Below, one piece after another: positions 1 through 6,371 of a stretch of 12,073 nt of DNA. The stretch is from Lachnospiraceae bacterium (lineage in GTDB: Bacteria; Bacillota; Clostridia; Lachnospirales; Lachnospiraceae), in assembly GCA_003488965.1 (NCBI GenBank), contig DNJW01000095.1, forward strand, positions 1-12,073, written 5' to 3'. Numbering within the stretch: the stretch's first letter is position 1; each line of letters starts with the position of its first letter. Position numbers and translations under genes: made by a program. The notes below the pieces were generated by a model, which was not told the DNA's origin, made no database searches, and worked only from the letters and a program-made list of their open reading frames with translations.

Positions 1-60
1 GACACGCTTTCGCTCCACGATTACTTAAAAGTGATGAGATTGAAAGGAGCATGGTTATAA
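1..60 (+). CDS. 3' end of an upstream gene (partial, unknown)
   Basis: Frame 1 is open from the first base to a TAA at 58-60 and would encode a 19-residue tail, DTLSLHDYLKVMRLKGAWL. The other two forward frames are either interrupted early or run into the next gene. The stop lies 12 bases before the ribosome site of the aminotransferase gene, which is the spacing expected inside an operon. The fragment is too short to assign to a family. It could also be non-coding leader DNA, since 19 codons without a stop is weak evidence. Confidence 0.35.
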   Translation, partial: DTLSLHDYLKVMRLKGAWL

Positions 61-84
61 AAATAAGGAAACGGAGGTTTAACT

Positions 85-1377
85 GTGGAAAAGGGGAGCA
101 GCAATCATGAAATTTTAGAACAGTTAAAAAAATATCTGCCCAAGGGCTGTATACAGGAGGGGGAGCCGATTCCTGTAAACGGAAAAGGCTGCTGGTACCG
201 GGATGCGGACGGAAGGGAATATCTGGATTTTACTTCGGGAGTCTTTACCAATTCTTTTGGACATGGCTGTGAAGCGGTCAACCGGGCGGCCTATGGGCAG
301 GCCTGCCGTCTGGCCAATATACACGGTCGTCATTCGGAAGCGGAACTTCTCTTTTATCAGCGGCTGTTTCCCTATCTGCCGTCAGAGGATTATAAGGCGA
401 TTCCCTATAACGACGGAGGATATACCATTGACAGGGGATTGACGGACATCATTAATTTTTATGATAGGAAGAGGATTGGAATCGGAGCGTTCAGAAACGG
501 TTTTCATGGAAAAACGCAGGCAGCAAAACTGCTGATTAATGAAACAAAAGAGGCTGCCCTTTATCATAATTTTCAGCTGGAATTTCCTAACTGCTACCGG
601 TGTCCCTATGGAAGGGAAAAAGGACTTTGCGATATGGAGTGCATAGCAGAGGCCTGCCGGATACTGGAGGAGAAGGAAGCGGGGGCTGTTATATTTGAGC
701 CTGTTCAGGGAGCCGGTATTGTGATTCCCCCTTATGAATATTGGAGACTGCTGCAGGAGTTCTGCAGACGGCGGAAAATCTTGATGTTTGCCGATGAAAT
801 TCTCACCGGCGGAGGCAGAGTGGGCTGTTATCTGGCAAGCTCTTATTTCGGCATTGAGCCGGATATGATTGCATTGACAAAGGGGCTGGCAAATGGGAAA
901 CCCTTATCCGTGCTGTTGGAACGGACTTTCATTACTTGTAATTCTTATGCTGTGCGGCCGCTGGAACGGGCATCCACTTTTGCGGCGCATCCGGAAGCAT
1001 TGGCGGCTGCGGCGGAGCTGCTTCGGCTTTTGGAGACAGAGCGGGTTTTGGAAAATGTCCGCAGATGCGGGGAGATATTGGGAGACGGGCTTCTGGCGAT
1101 AAAAGAAAGATTTTGTTCTATCGGCGAAGTAAGATTTCTTGGGCTGATGGCGGCGGTTGAATTTGTGACAGATAGGGAAAAGAAGATTCCGTATACGGAA
1201 ATGGGAAAACGCGTATTTCAAAAATGCCGGGATAACGGTTTGGAGGTAATTCCTAACGGAAACATTCTCCGGCTGGCACCGCCTCTGATAATCGGGGCAG
1301 AGGATTTGCGGACGGGCTTGGAATTATTGGAGAAAAGCATCGCCCAGGTGCAGGAACTGCTCTGCGGGCTGGACTGA
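85..1377 (+). CDS. Class III PLP-dependent aminotransferase
   Basis: This 430-residue protein has the length and layout of class III aminotransferases (4-aminobutyrate / glutamate-1-semialdehyde aminotransferase fold), which move an amino group to an aldehyde or ketone using pyridoxal phosphate in the cytoplasm. The fold is supported by an N-terminal DADGREYLDFTSG segment (40-52), FHG at 140-142, FEPVQGAG (204-211), FADE with the cofactor-pairing Asp at 237, ALTKG with the Schiff-base Lys at 266, STF at 297-299, and LRLAPP with the likely carboxylate-binding Arg at 396. An NCYRCPYG stretch (169-176) resembles the 4-aminobutyrate aminotransferase group. The GTG start at 85 is set by GGAGG at 73-77. 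An oddity is that the usual SGSEA phosphate-binding turn reads NDGGY (109-113). The substrate is unknown; a sugar or amino-acid-derived glycan decoration is an inference from the neighbours. Confidence 0.88.
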   Translation: MEKGSSNHEILEQLKKYLPKGCIQEGEPIPVNGKGCWYRDADGREYLDFTSGVFTNSFGHGCEAVNRAAYGQACRLANIHGRHSEAELLFYQRLFPYLPSEDYKAIPYNDGGYTIDRGLTDIINFYDRKRIGIGAFRNGFHGKTQAAKLLINETKEAALYHNFQLEFPNCYRCPYGREKGLCDMECIAEACRILEEKEAGAVIFEPVQGAGIVIPPYEYWRLLQEFCRRRKILMFADEILTGGGRVGCYLASSYFGIEPDMIALTKGLANGKPLSVLLERTFITCNSYAVRPLERASTFAAHPEALAAAAELLRLLETERVLENVRRCGEILGDGLLAIKERFCSIGEVRFLGLMAAVEFVTDREKKIPYTEMGKRVFQKCRDNGLEVIPNGNILRLAPPLIIGAEDLRTGLELLEKSIAQVQELLCGLD

Positions 1378-1381
1378 TACA

Positions 1382-1484
1382 TATAGTAAACGACATAACA
1401 AATTTCTGTTTCCGGTTCTTGTCAAAGCCATAAATGGAAGCTTTGATAAGACCGAAAATGAAATTTCTAATGTCGTTAACTATA
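1382..1484. repeat. 103-base imperfect palindrome (MITE-like or long hairpin)
   Basis: The gap between the aminotransferase and the first radical SAM gene is almost entirely one inverted repeat. The outer arms TATAGTAAACGACAT (1382-1396) and ATGTCGTTAACTATA (1470-1484) pair with one mismatch. Pairing continues through AAATTTC/GAAATTT and the inner arms TCAAAGC (1422-1428) and GCTTTGA (1440-1446), leaving a loop near 1429-1439. A few bulges interrupt the stem. A 19-base piece of the terminal arm recurs alone at 3001-3019. There is no T-run after it, so it is not a clear intrinsic terminator. It could be a small non-autonomous mobile element or a structured leader of the downstream gene. Confidence 0.75.
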
Positions 1485-1506
1485 GAAAGGAAAAGGGGGA
1501 CACTTT

Positions 1507-2964
1507 ATGGAAGAAAAAAAATATTATTGTATGCGGTATTACGTTACCTATCGTTGTAATTCCCGCTGCCAATACTGCAATGTATGGCAGGATAGCCGGT
1601 TTCGGGAAAGGAGGGAGCTGGAGCTGGAAGAGGCCAGAAGCCTGATTGCCCAATGTTATCAGATAGGGGTCCGATATATTGACTTTACAGGGGGAGAGCC
1701 GACGCTGAACCGGAATCTGGCGGAAATGATTGGCTATGCCAAAAGTCTTGGGATAAAAACAGAGGTGACCACCAACGGTATTCCCCATTCGACAGGAAAT
1801 CTGCAGGAAATCGCCGCTTGTGCGGATAAATTTAATCTTTCTTTGGATACATTAAATCCCGATAAGTATTGCCGGATTAGAGGGGTGGACTGTCTGGACA
1901 AGGTTCTGGAAACCATGGAGGAGCTGGCGCCGGTCCGGCCGCCCAAAATTATGATGGTCATATCCAGGGAGAATGTTTCCGAACTGGAGCAAATGATTTG
2001 CTTTGCCCGGCGGCACCATGCAGAAATTTATTTAAATCCCGTTTTTTCTTATTTCGATACAGCTTGCGGTAGAGAGTGCGGGACGGTGATTCCCCAGATT
2101 ATATCGAAAATTTTTGAACCGTATACGGTTGTCATGCTGCACTTTATGGAGTTTTTAAAGAATACCGGCGCGGGCAATCGCCCCCCATGTTCCGCCAATA
2201 GCAGAACTCTCACATTTGCTCCCGACGGGGGGCTTATCCTTCCATGCTACCATGCGGCGAAAGAGACTGTTCCCTGGAGTGGGAATCTGGCAAATATGCT
2301 GGAAACGGATGTCTTTAAACGGTATGCGTATGCTGATTTCCAAAGAGAATGCAGCGGCACCTGCGGGGTGATTCCGTATTTTGGAATTTCCTTTAATTAC
2401 CGCCTGGATGCATATTTTTTACTACAGTCCTATTCGGAAAAATTGAATCATTTAAAAAGAGATTATCTGAACCGCCTTCCCGGACTGGAAATAGACGGAG
2501 CCGCTCTTCAGCATCATTTGTCGGAACTGCTTTCCATCATCCGTTCTCTGGAAGGGGGGCGGGAGCATGAATTTACAGGGCTTTACTGGGCGGAGGAAAC
2601 AGCCAAGGGTTACAGTACGGATGTATATAGGGAATTGCTGACGAAGGAGCAATACCGGCAGGAACAGGAGGCGGAGGACTGCTGGGGCTTGAAGCTGGTG
2701 CCCCATTATGAATTTGATAAAATCGTGAACCGGTTTTACCCGAAAGCTTATGCCGTTTATCAGACCGGAGCATACCGGGAGGAGATTTCGGGGATTTTTC
2801 AGGATGCCATGGAATTCCAGCTGCGATTGTGGAAAGCTTATATAAGCAAGCATATGAAGGTGGCCGTAGTCTGCAGTTATGAGGAGGAAAGAAACTGGCT
2901 GGAGCGGTATGTGGATAGGTTATTAAGGTGGGAACAGGGGAATTTGAGATATGCCAGTTGTTAA
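1507..2964 (+). CDS. Radical SAM protein with auxiliary cysteines and long C-terminal extension
   Basis: The 485-residue protein has the radical SAM [4Fe-4S] motif CNSRCQYC (C17, C21, C24), a GGEP S-adenosylmethionine-binding motif at 62-65, and the conserved TTNG strand at 88-91. A SPASM/twitch-like region follows: C228, then FAPDGGLILPCYH with C247, then C282 and C286, which probably hold an auxiliary cluster. Such proteins generate a 5'-deoxyadenosyl radical and often modify peptides, sugars or cofactors. Residues from about 300 to 485 (roughly 180 residues, rich in Tyr, Glu and Leu) match no family I recognise. The ATG at 1507 follows the purine-rich AGGAAAAGGGGG. The gene sits after the palindromic repeat and before the ketoisomerase operon, so a sugar or glycan substrate is a reasonable guess but is not shown. 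Confidence 0.85.
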   Translation: MEEKKYYCMRYYVTYRCNSRCQYCNVWQDSRFRERRELELEEARSLIAQCYQIGVRYIDFTGGEPTLNRNLAEMIGYAKSLGIKTEVTTNGIPHSTGNLQEIAACADKFNLSLDTLNPDKYCRIRGVDCLDKVLETMEELAPVRPPKIMMVISRENVSELEQMICFARRHHAEIYLNPVFSYFDTACGRECGTVIPQIISKIFEPYTVVMLHFMEFLKNTGAGNRPPCSANSRTLTFAPDGGLILPCYHAAKETVPWSGNLANMLETDVFKRYAYADFQRECSGTCGVIPYFGISFNYRLDAYFLLQSYSEKLNHLKRDYLNRLPGLEIDGAALQHHLSELLSIIRSLEGGREHEFTGLYWAEETAKGYSTDVYRELLTKEQYRQEQEAEDCWGLKLVPHYEFDKIVNRFYPKAYAVYQTGAYREEISGIFQDAMEFQLRLWKAYISKHMKVAVVCSYEEERNWLERYVDRLLRWEQGNLRYASC

Positions 2965-3000
2965 GCTGAAAAATCCGTGATAAACTGAATCTGTCTGTTT

Positions 3001-3019
3001 TATAGTTAACGACATTAGA
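3001..3019. repeat. Solo copy of the palindrome's terminal 19 bases
   Basis: TATAGTTAACGACATTAGA is an exact reverse complement of bases 1466-1484, the right end of the long palindrome. The partner arm is absent here, so this is either a decayed remnant of the same element or a protein-binding site that was duplicated. It lies 38 bases before the ketoisomerase start. A weak promoter may overlap the end of the preceding gene (TTGTTA at 2958, 17 bases, TAAACT at 2981). Confidence 0.6.
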
Positions 3020-3056
3020 GATGTTATTATGTATAGGAAGGCAGGGAGAAACATTC

Positions 3057-3473
3057 ATGAATGAAAAAAAGGTGCAGATGCTGGAATTTCAGCAGCGGGG
3101 CGATGAGAGAGGACGTTTGGTGGTAGTGGAAGGGGAGTCGGATGTTCCTTTTGAAATTAAACGTATTTTTTATATATATGGCTCTGACCCTGATGTAATA
3201 AGGGGACAGCATGCCAACAAAAAGACGGAATTTGTTTTAATAAACGTAGCCGGCCGGAGCAAGGTGCGGATAAAGGACGGGAAGGGGAACGAGGCCGTTT
3301 TTTCCTTAAACCGTCCCCACACGGGTATTTATCTGCCTAATATGGTGTGGAAGGATATGTATGATTTTAGCGGGGATTCGGTGCTGTTGTGCCTGGCCAG
3401 CGAGCATTATGACGCAGAGGAATATATACGCAATTATGAGGAATTTGAAAAGCTGGCGAATCAGATGAAATGA
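3057..3473 (+). CDS. FdtA/QdtA-family sugar 3,4-ketoisomerase (cupin)
   Basis: The 138-residue product matches the length and pattern of FdtA/QdtA/WxcM-type cupins, which convert dTDP-4-keto-6-deoxyglucose to the 3-keto isomer before 3-amination. Family features are GDERGRLVVVEG near 15-26, VPFEIKRIFYIYG (30-42), the VIRGQHANKK active-site strand (47-56), IYLPNMVWKDMYDFS (91-105) and the C-terminal HYDAEEYIRNYEEF (117-130). The ATG at 3057 is preferred because GGGAG (about 3044-3048) precedes it at good spacing. An upstream in-frame ATG at 3021 lacks a ribosome site and overlaps the repeat. The family's RGxHAH motif reads RGQHAN, so the second His is replaced by Asn54. Whether the product is the fucose or quinovose type cannot be read from the sequence. 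It overlaps the possible upstream start of the next gene (ATGA at 3470). Confidence 0.87.
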   Translation: MNEKKVQMLEFQQRGDERGRLVVVEGESDVPFEIKRIFYIYGSDPDVIRGQHANKKTEFVLINVAGRSKVRIKDGKGNEAVFSLNRPHTGIYLPNMVWKDMYDFSGDSVLLCLASEHYDAEEYIRNYEEFEKLANQMK

Positions 3474-3496
3474 GTTTGAAGGAGCATGGGAAAAGA

Positions 3497-4423
3497 ATGA
3501 AATTATCTGTAGTAATTCCGGTTTATTTTAATGAAGACAATCTGATGCCGTTATACGATGACATGAAGAAAAAGATTATTGATGTTATTGATTTTGAATA
3601 TGAAATCGTAATGGTAAATGACGGCTCTAAGGACGGCAGCTATTCTGTGATGCAAAAAATTGCACAGATGGATAAAAATGTTAAGATTGTGAGCCTTGCC
3701 AGAAATTTTGGCTCCCATGCGGCTATTTTGTGCGGTTTGGAAAAATGTACCGGCGACTGTGCGGTGGTAAAGGCGGCGGATCTGCAGGAACCCACGGAAT
3801 TGATACTTGAGATGGTAGACAGATGGAAAAAGGGATTCAATGTGGTTTTGGCAGTCAGGGAAGGACGGGAGGAAAGCAGGAGGCAGACGATGTTTGCCAA
3901 CCTGTATTATTGGATGGTGAGAAAGACTGCACTTCCGTCTATGCCCAAGGGCGGTTTTGATGTCTATCTGCTTGACCGGAAGGTGATTAACGTTTTGCTG
4001 GCGCTGGATGAGCGCAACAGCGCCCTGACCGGGCAGATATTATGGAGCGGTTTCCGGACAGACCAAGTGTATTATACGCGTCTTGCCCGGGAAATAGGTA
4101 CAAGCCGATGGACTTTAAAGAAAAAAATAAGACTGGTGGCGGATACTTTGTTCAGTTTTTCGGCACTGCCGATTAAGGCGGTATCGTTAATCGGTGCCTT
4201 GTCCTTTTTCGGCTCCCTGATATGGGCAGTTTTTGTTTTTGTATTCAAGCTAATGGGGCGGATCGAAGTGAGCGGCTGGACTACCTTGTTTATTTTTAAC
4301 CTATTCAGTTTCGGGGTGATGATGCTGACATTGGGGATACTGGGCGAGTATTTGTGGAGAACCTTTGATGCCTCAAGGGGCAGGCCTACTTATATTGTGG
4401 AAGATGAAAATGAAAAGGAGTGA
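3497..4423 (+). CDS. GtrB/DPM1-like family 2 glycosyltransferase, membrane-anchored
   Basis: From the ATG at 3497 the protein has 308 residues and begins with the canonical GT2 strand MKLSVVIPVY. It carries VNDGSKDGS (40-48), SLARNFG (66-72), the nucleotide/metal-binding segment AADLQEP (93-99), and GTSRW (201-205). Two C-terminal hydrophobic segments at about 225-252 and 262-285 probably anchor it in the membrane. This architecture is known for enzymes that move a sugar from a nucleotide donor to a polyprenyl phosphate for later transfer outside the cell. An AGGAG at 3480-3484 supports the 3497 start, though spacing is rather long. An in-frame ATG at 3470 overlaps the ketoisomerase stop and could be used by translational coupling, adding nine residues. 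The likely role is lipid-linked sugar donor synthesis in this glycan pathway. Confidence 0.87.
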   Translation: MKLSVVIPVYFNEDNLMPLYDDMKKKIIDVIDFEYEIVMVNDGSKDGSYSVMQKIAQMDKNVKIVSLARNFGSHAAILCGLEKCTGDCAVVKAADLQEPTELILEMVDRWKKGFNVVLAVREGREESRRQTMFANLYYWMVRKTALPSMPKGGFDVYLLDRKVINVLLALDERNSALTGQILWSGFRTDQVYYTRLAREIGTSRWTLKKKIRLVADTLFSFSALPIKAVSLIGALSFFGSLIWAVFVFVFKLMGRIEVSGWTTLFIFNLFSFGVMMLTLGILGEYLWRTFDASRGRPTYIVEDENEKE

Positions 4424-4431
4424 CAAGCCCG

Positions 4432-5001
4432 ATGTTTCTAAGGCAATTAAAGGAAAAGGACGCGGAAGGGATGCTGGAATGGATGCACGACCCGGATATA
4501 CAGAAAAATTTCCGTTTTTCTACGGCGGATAAAAAAAAGGAGGATGCCCTAAAATTCATACAGAAAGCGGAAACCGCCCTGGTTGACGGAAAGAGCATCC
4601 ACTTAGCAATTGCGGACGATGATGATGAATATCTGGGTACGATTAGTTTAAAGAATCTGGATTTAGAGTCGGGCAATGCGGAATATGCAATCAGTCTGCG
4701 GAAAAAGGCACAAGGAAGGGGAATTGGGACAGAAGCCACAAAGGAGTTATTGGCGCTGGCTTTTAACCGGTTTCATTTAGAAAGAGTATATTTAAATGTG
4801 CTGGCGGAAAATGAAAAGGCGGTCCGGTTGTATCAGAAATGCGGTTTTGTATACGAAGGAGCTTTTAGAAAACATTTGTTTTTACGGGGAGAGTATAAAA
4901 CATTGTACTGGTATGGCATGCTGAGGGAGGAATATTTGAAAATATATTCCGAAAATTCCCCGGATTGCCACCGGCCAAATGAAAGGGAAAGAGGAGAATG
5001 A
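4432..5001 (+). CDS. GNAT-family N-acetyltransferase (RimJ/RimL-like)
   Basis: The 189-residue protein starts MFLRQLKEKDAEGMLEW and has the GNAT acetyl-CoA-binding motif AQGRGIGTEATKEL (93-106), followed by LNVLAENEKAVRLYQKCGF (121-139), the usual C-terminal half of the fold. The ATG at 4432 follows AAGGAG (4415-4420) by 11 bases. A GTG at 4420 is in frame but sits inside that ribosome site, so it is less likely. The gene lies between a sugar ketoisomerase/glycosyltransferase pair and a sugar 3-aminotransferase, so N-acetylation of the new amino group on a dTDP-3-amino-3,6-dideoxyhexose is the best inferred role. The characterised FdtC and QdtC acetyltransferases are left-handed beta-helix proteins, so this would be a non-homologous replacement. 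The C-terminal 20 residues are hydrophilic and not obviously conserved. Confidence 0.85.
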   Translation: MFLRQLKEKDAEGMLEWMHDPDIQKNFRFSTADKKKEDALKFIQKAETALVDGKSIHLAIADDDDEYLGTISLKNLDLESGNAEYAISLRKKAQGRGIGTEATKELLALAFNRFHLERVYLNVLAENEKAVRLYQKCGFVYEGAFRKHLFLRGEYKTLYWYGMLREEYLKIYSENSPDCHRPNERERGE

Positions 5002-5005
5002 AGTT

Positions 5006-6100
5006 ATGAAGATAATGCCAAACCGTCTTGATAAAGGTTTTTTTCAGTATCAGGAGGAATTTGAACAAAAAGCCTTGGAGGTGCTTCGTTCCGGCTGGTA
5101 TGTTTTGGGGAATGAAGTGAAAAGTTTTGAAGAAGAGTTTGCGGTCTATACCGGGGCAAAATATTGTGTGGGTGTGGCCAGCGGGCTGGACGCGTTATGG
5201 ATTGCTTTCCGGGTATTGGGAATCGGCCAGGGCGATGAAGTGATTGTACAGGGAAATACATATATTGCCAGCGTGATGGGAATTACCATTAACGGGGCAA
5301 CGCCGGTCTTCGTGGAGCCGGATGAATATAATAATATAGATGCCGGTAAAATAGAAGAGAAAATTACGAAGAAAACAAAAGCTATTCTGGCAGTGCATCT
5401 TTACGGGCAGGCCTCCAATATGGGGCCTGTTGCGGCGTTGGCGGATAAATATCATTTGCGGCTTGTGGAGGACTGCGCACAATCCCATGGGGCATGCTTT
5501 GAAGGCCGGATGACAGGAACTTTCGGAGATATTGGCTGCTTTTCTTTCTACCCGTCTAAGAACCTTGGAGCCTTTGGAGACGGAGGGGCAATTGTTACTG
5601 ACGATGCCAGGATTGCGGAAGATGTAAGGGTTTTTAGAAATTATGGAAGCGAGAAGCGTTATTACAACAAGGTAGTGGGAACCAATTCCAGACTGGACGA
5701 GATGCAGGCGGGCTTGCTGCGTGTAAGACTAAAACATCTGGAGGAACTGACAGGGGAACGGAGGAAAATCTGCAACAGATATTTGGAAGAACTGAAAAAT
5801 GAGAAAATACGGCTTCCGGAAATCCGTAAGGGGGCTACAACAGTGTGGCATCAGTTTGTAATTCATTGCAAGGATAGGGATAGGCTGATGGAGTATCTGA
5901 ATGAAAGGCAGATCGGAACAATTATTCATTATCCGATACCGCCTCATTTGTCGGAGGCTTATCAGTACCTTGGATTTCATAAAGGGGATTTCCCGGTAAC
6001 GGAGAGATATGCGGATGAAGTGCTTTCCCTGCCGCTTTATAACGGGATGACAAAAGAGGAGCAGACGATGGTGATTGAGGCAGTGAACCGGTTTGTATAG
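5006..6100 (+). CDS. DegT/DnrJ/EryC1-family sugar aminotransferase (FdtB/QdtB-like)
   Basis: The 364-residue protein is a typical PLP-dependent sugar aminotransferase. It has a GNEVKSFEEEFA start region (35-46), VASGLDAL (57-64), QGNTYIAS (82-89), VEDCAQSHGA (154-163) with the cofactor-pairing Asp156, and FYPSKNLGAFGDGG (181-194) with the Schiff-base Lys185. RNYGSEKRYYN (211-221) and the HYPIPPH segment (308-314) are typical of the 3-aminotransferase (FdtB/QdtB/TylB) branch. Together with the ketoisomerase this supports formation of dTDP-3-amino-3,6-dideoxyhexose. The ATG at 5006 has GAGGAG (4991-4996) nine bases upstream; an earlier in-frame ATG at 4979 would overlap the GNAT gene. It is separated from the GNAT stop by four bases, so the two are probably co-translated. 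It is the last gene of this operon block before a 270-base intergenic region. Confidence 0.9.
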   Translation: MKIMPNRLDKGFFQYQEEFEQKALEVLRSGWYVLGNEVKSFEEEFAVYTGAKYCVGVASGLDALWIAFRVLGIGQGDEVIVQGNTYIASVMGITINGATPVFVEPDEYNNIDAGKIEEKITKKTKAILAVHLYGQASNMGPVAALADKYHLRLVEDCAQSHGACFEGRMTGTFGDIGCFSFYPSKNLGAFGDGGAIVTDDARIAEDVRVFRNYGSEKRYYNKVVGTNSRLDEMQAGLLRVRLKHLEELTGERRKICNRYLEELKNEKIRLPEIRKGATTVWHQFVIHCKDRDRLMEYLNERQIGTIIHYPIPPHLSEAYQYLGFHKGDFPVTERYADEVLSLPLYNGMTKEEQTMVIEAVNRFV

Positions 6101-6178
6101 ACTGGTGAAACAGATATGAAGCAGATACGCATGAAAGAATATGATACGAAAAGCATATAAGCATTTAGCTAAATAATA

Positions 6179-6207
6179 TTTACTAAACCGGAAAAATATG
6201 GTAATAT
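6179..6207 (+). promoter_or_regulatory. Putative sigma-A promoter for the radical SAM module
   Basis: TTTACT (6179-6184) and TAATAT (6202-6207) are separated by exactly 17 bases. The same geometry with TTTACT and TATTAT recurs in the second repeat copy, and the spacer end AAATATGG is kept. Conservation of both boxes and spacing in two diverged copies argues for function. Transcription would begin near 6214. Confidence 0.6.
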
Positions 6208-6213
6208 AAAATA

Positions 6214-6286
6214 GATGTAAAAGGGTAGATATAGAAGGATGGCAGATGAGGAAAGCCGGCAGGCTGAAACGTCTGCCATTTTGGGA
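6214..6286 (+). ncRNA. Putative structured leader or small RNA, copy 1
   Basis: The predicted transcript contains a ten-base stem, ATGGCAGATG (6239-6248) with CGTCTGCCAT (6270-6279), including one G-U pair. An inner stem is formed by AGCC (6254-6257) and GGCT (6262-6265). In the second copy the G-U pair becomes a T-A pair and the stem gains one pair, so the changes preserve folding. A one-base length difference lies in the loop region, which would break any reading frame shared by the copies. The hairpin ends in TTTTGGG, which is a poor terminator U-run, so attenuation or a small RNA are both possible. I do not recognise a known riboswitch class. Confidence 0.45.
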
Positions 6287-6371
6287 AATAGGGGTATTGG
6301 ATTTGAACGAAGGCAAGCCCCGCCGAATGATTGAGGGGTCTATGGCTGTCAAAGCCGAAGGGAGATATTGG

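Larger units (their letters stand above)
6171..6286. repeat. Direct repeat copy 1 (promoter plus hairpin cassette)
   Basis: These 116 bases align with 11382-11496 in the same orientation, with about 21 mismatches and one single-base gap by eye (about 80% identity). The conserved parts are the -35 and -10 boxes with 17-base spacing, the segment ATGTAAAAGGGTA, and the hairpin arms ending in CTGCCATTTTGGGA. The two copies bracket a three-gene unit of two radical SAM genes and a fusion glycosyltransferase. The 70 bases before this copy (6101-6170) hold no gene or clear terminator that I can see. Confidence 0.8.

Noticed and set aside
904..1221. Minus-strand open frames opposite the aminotransferase and other plus-strand genes
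   Set aside because: They lie wholly inside well-supported genes, lack ribosome sites and recognisable motifs, and have skewed compositions typical of shadow frames.
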